7,978 bases of DNA from Planctomycetota bacterium (GTDB lineage: Bacteria; JAJVIF01; JAPKYR01): positions 1 through 7,978 of the forward strand of contig DAOVJF010000100.1 of the NCBI GenBank assembly GCA_030673355.1. Direction: 5' to 3'. A program made the position numbers and the translations under genes. Positions 5,879 to 7,978 of the stretch are shown one piece after another. The notes beneath the pieces were generated by a model. It was given only the letters and a program-made list of their open reading frames with translations, searched no databases and was not told the DNA's origin. Each line of letters begins with the position of its first letter. Position 1 is the stretch's first letter.

Positions 5879-6018
5879 AGACCAATTCTACTTGAAAGTA
5901 ATTTTTTCGCTTCGGGGACAAGGCATCTTACCCTTGATATGCAATGGTAAAGTCAGGTTTATCACTGGAGAAAAATGGCTTGTCCCCGTGATTTAAACAA
6001 TTTCAAGTAGAATGGTCT
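5879..6018. repeat. 140-base imperfect inverted repeat (MITE-like or structured RNA)
   Basis: The outer arms AGACCA(A)TTCTACTTGAAA (5879-5897) and its complement (6001-6018) match over 18 bases with one inserted A. The inner arms (5913-5926 and 5975-5988), built on CGGGGACAAG/CTTGTCCCCG, match at 13 of 14 positions. The arms between are AT-rich and only loosely complementary, and the central loop contains TTACC/GGTAA. The whole can fold as one long hairpin. No transposase or clear target-site duplication is visible. It could be a miniature transposable element, a remnant, or a folded transcript. Confidence 0.65.
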
Positions 6019-6057
6019 GAGAAGGGATTCCGGAAAAGGAGATCCTGGCTACGAAAC

Positions 6058-6085
6058 TTGACAATTATTAATCCTATGGTAGGAT
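6058..6085 (+). promoter_or_regulatory. Probable promoter of the kelch lipoprotein gene with overlapping palindrome
   Basis: A perfect -35 TTGACA (6058-6063) is followed after 16 bases by TAGGAT (6080-6085), four of six bases of the -10 consensus. The -10 is one arm of the inverted repeat ATCCTA-TGG-TAGGAT (6071-6085), a possible binding site for a regulator. The implied leader is about 50 bases. Confidence 0.45.
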
Positions 6086-6141
6086 ATTTCACACGTCGTT
6101 AAAGCGTTATGGGGTTTTTAATCCTCGCTGGAGGCCACAAA

Positions 6142-7746
6142 ATGCGCAAATCTCTTATGACAATTCCGCTCCTGGGGGTAATCTTGTCCGCCTGCATTGG
6201 ACTCTGTACGTGTGCCAGTATGACGGGAGACCCGGTGGCTCCAAGTGAGTTCATTGATCCATATGGTTCTACCAATGACGCTCGATTTGCAGCGGCTGAT
6301 GGCATCGATGTGATAACAAATGGCGGTTTTATTAATGATACAGACAGCTGGACCTTCGCCAAAGAAGGCAAAAAAAGCAATCCCAGTGGCTCCTGGGATC
6401 CTTCTGGTTATAGCAACGGGGGGGCTGCCAAAATAAGCAGTGAAATCGGCCGAAGGAAACGGGGCATAGGTTATTGGGAACAGATTATTGCCTTCGAGAT
6501 TCAAGCCGGTTCTTCAGTCGATTTATCCTATTCCTCTAAAACGAGTTACAATATAATAGCACCATTGAAGCAAGGTATTTATATCAGCATAGTTAAGCCC
6601 AATGGGACAATTGTTAATATTGATGAGCAGACAGGAGCGCTTCTATCGAATAATGTATGGGTTACCGTTACAGAAAAAGATGTATCTACCTATTTCGACC
6701 AAACAGGTGCATATAATATCAGACTGAGGTACAGCTACGTAACGGGCAATAATACCCAAGCCCAGGCTTTTGCCTGGTTCGACGAAGTCAAGTTATTAGT
6801 ATCAGATCCCGTTGGTGAAATGACCGGTCAATGGGTTCAAAAAGCCTCTACGCCTAAGGCTGGAGGTTACGGTGAATCTGTAGGCAGTACTGAATCCAAC
6901 ATCTATGTTATCAGGACTCTCTATACCAGCTCACTGCCACAATTCTGGAGTTATAATCCAAATACGAATTCCTGGGTTTCTTTAAGCATAGAAGGGCTTC
7001 CAGCAGGTGCCTTCCGCAACGGCGCCACACTGACCTGGGATAACGCCGACAATCTTTTTGCATTAGGCGGCGCAAGGTATAGTGATGCTGACAGGCGCGT
7101 TTTCTACCGCTACTCCATCTCGGGAGATATTTGGACTCAGGCAGCAGATGCCCCAGCTCCAGAGGGAGCCGGTGACGCCGCTGATTGGTCGGGCTACGAT
7201 GACAAGCTTTACGCTATTCTTGGCAGCAGTTCGCATGGAACCGCTTTCGCTCGCTATGATGCCTTATCAAATACCTGGGATGTAATAGCATCCCCCCCGG
7301 CTGGTTGCGATGATGGTGCTTCGATCACCTGGACTGGAGGCATATCTCTGTATGCGCTTAGAGGCGAGTATTATGAGAGTATACCGCTGCAAGATTTCTG
7401 GAGCTATGATATTGTAAATAACAGCTGGACTACGCTCACACCTATTCCAGAAGAAGATGGAGTTGGCGATGGGGCTTCGCTCATTTGGATTGGAGATTGG
7501 AACATCTCTCAAATAGATTATGTATATGCCTTAGGCGGCGGTGCTGTAGACGAAAAACCCGGTCATGAATTCTATCGCTACTCAATAAGCAACGATTCAT
7601 GGGAGACATTGCCGGCAATTCCATTTCCTATAGGCTACTACAATGGCAATAGATTGGGCTTTACCTCTGATCACATCTTTTATTGGCAGGGGAGCCCAAC
7701 CAGCTACTCAGGTGGCGGGAAAAAATTTGCCCGGTTTGAGTTATAA
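6142..7746 (+). CDS. Probable surface lipoprotein with β-sandwich and six-bladed kelch-type propeller
   Basis: A 534-residue exported protein. The ATG at 6142 is chosen because GGAGG stands 7 bases upstream (6130-6134) and it opens a lipoprotein signal peptide: MRKSLMTIPLLGVILSAC, with lipobox LSAC and Cys18 as the predicted lipidated residue. An upstream ATG (6109) has no ribosome-binding site. Residues about 57-220 look like a carbohydrate-binding or jelly-roll β-sandwich, opening with NGGFINDTDSW and closing with WFDEVKLLV. Residues about 229-534 hold six kelch-like units, each with a Trp after a turn (231, 278, 331, 379, 429, 487) and a hydrophobic LYALGG-type strand (near 254, 305, 357, 403, 461, 512), with FxRYS strands between. 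The C-terminal KFARFEL probably closes the ring with the N-terminal GQWVQKASTP strand. Function is unknown; adhesion or glycan binding is a guess. It stands alone, transcribed away from the TetR cluster. Confidence 0.8.
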   Translation: MRKSLMTIPLLGVILSACIGLCTCASMTGDPVAPSEFIDPYGSTNDARFAAADGIDVITNGGFINDTDSWTFAKEGKKSNPSGSWDPSGYSNGGAAKISSEIGRRKRGIGYWEQIIAFEIQAGSSVDLSYSSKTSYNIIAPLKQGIYISIVKPNGTIVNIDEQTGALLSNNVWVTVTEKDVSTYFDQTGAYNIRLRYSYVTGNNTQAQAFAWFDEVKLLVSDPVGEMTGQWVQKASTPKAGGYGESVGSTESNIYVIRTLYTSSLPQFWSYNPNTNSWVSLSIEGLPAGAFRNGATLTWDNADNLFALGGARYSDADRRVFYRYSISGDIWTQAADAPAPEGAGDAADWSGYDDKLYAILGSSSHGTAFARYDALSNTWDVIASPPAGCDDGASITWTGGISLYALRGEYYESIPLQDFWSYDIVNNSWTTLTPIPEEDGVGDGASLIWIGDWNISQIDYVYALGGGAVDEKPGHEFYRYSISNDSWETLPAIPFPIGYYNGNRLGFTSDHIFYWQGSPTSYSGGGKKFARFEL

Positions 7747-7815
7747 TGTAACGAATCTTATTGACTTGGGAAGTATCGCAGAACGATCTGTGTCGCGCAG
7801 GCCGTTGGCACCATT

Positions 7816-7835
7816 ATCATCTCCGCGAAGATGAT
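7816..7835 (+). terminator. Weak hairpin downstream of the kelch gene
   Basis: ATCATCT (7816-7822) and AGATGAT (7829-7835) form a 7-base stem with loop CCGCGA about 70 bases after the kelch stop. No U tract follows, so intrinsic termination is doubtful. A second 7-base pair, TCCAATC/GATTGGA (7888-7894 and 7911-7917), lies further on and is followed by AT-rich sequence; either could be the 3' end of the transcript. Confidence 0.2.
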
Positions 7836-7936
7836 TCGGAAACAGTCAGGCATAAAGCCCAAACCGGCATAATTTATACTGTCTAAGTCCAATCCTGTTA
7901 AACAAAAATTGATTGGATATATTTAACATTGATGTA

Positions 7937-7959
7937 CGTCGGCAAGCACGTTCGACCCG
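7937..7959. repeat. Right copy of the 23-base dispersed inverted repeat
   Basis: This sequence begins CGTCGGCAAG and ends GTTCGACCCG. It matches the reverse complement of 891-913 at 22 of 23 positions (G for A at the sixth base). Similarity fades but continues on the right (AAGATT against TAGATT). It lies in non-coding sequence after the kelch gene. Confidence 0.75.
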
Positions 7960-7978
7960 AAGATTTTCAAGGCGTGCA

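Larger units (their letters stand above)
5584..6141. other. 558-base divergent intergenic region with a structured non-coding core
   Basis: The TetR and kelch genes diverge from this region. From left to right it holds the cluster promoter and operator (5636-5678), a dense set of inverted repeats from 5702 to 6018, and the probable kelch promoter (6058-6085). No ORF here has a plausible start, ribosome-binding site or recognisable protein; the one open frame (5736-5921, minus) is low-complexity read-through of the repeats. The core is AT-rich with GC-rich GGGGACA/TGTCCCC islands, unlike the flanking genes. Confidence 0.6.
7747..7978. other. Non-coding tail after the kelch gene
   Basis: No supported gene lies here. 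It contains two small inverted repeats, a repeated GGCATAA, and the right copy of the 23-base dispersed repeat close to the window end. No transposase, tRNA or partial CDS is recognisable. Confidence 0.5.

Noticed and set aside
5736..5921. 61-residue minus-strand ORF in the divergent spacer
   Set aside because: It has no ribosome-binding site or recognisable domain, and its sequence is read-through of the inverted repeats and A/T runs.

Overview
The window reads as a piece of a diderm (Gram-negative type) bacterial chromosome of moderate GC with AT-rich spacers. The outer-membrane evidence is a signal-peptide β-barrel ending in Phe, a periplasmic LolA-like carrier and a lipobox lipoprotein. 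Nothing here fixes the phylum. Dispersed palindromic repeats, a structured non-coding island and the lack of close matches to familiar model-organism genes suggest an environmental or little-studied lineage, but this is inference.

Layout. At the left is a short lipoate-protein-ligase-type gene (93-731, minus). After a 185-base spacer come five genes on the minus strand, transcribed right to left: a TetR-family regulator (4960-5583), a LolA-like periplasmic carrier (4160-4963), a MacB/LolC/E-type FtsX permease (2868-4154), its LolD-type ATPase (2112-2810) and an outer-membrane β-barrel (917-2053). The first three are very tightly packed (4-base overlap, then a 5-base gap). The last two junctions (57 and 58 bases) are filled with REP-like hairpins that each carry a GTAA foot. 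A textbook sigma70-type promoter with TGAATG half-sites lies just upstream of the TetR gene, consistent with autoregulation of the cluster.

To the right is a 558-base divergent intergenic region. Its middle, about 320 bases, is packed with inverted repeats and has no convincing ORF. It leads to a plus-strand gene (6142-7746) for a probable surface lipoprotein with an N-terminal β-sandwich and a six-bladed kelch-type propeller. The last 230 bases are non-coding. They end in a 23-base repeat that is the inverted copy (one mismatch) of a sequence just after the β-barrel stop codon, about 7 kb away.

How it may work: the inferred core is a Lol-like trans-envelope module. An inner-membrane type VII ABC transporter (ATPase plus FtsX permease) would extract a lipid or lipidated cargo, the soluble LolA-fold protein would carry it across the periplasm, and the dedicated β-barrel would be the outer-membrane partner, with TetR sensing a ligand. 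The cargo cannot be read from the sequence. The ligase and kelch genes look like independent neighbours.
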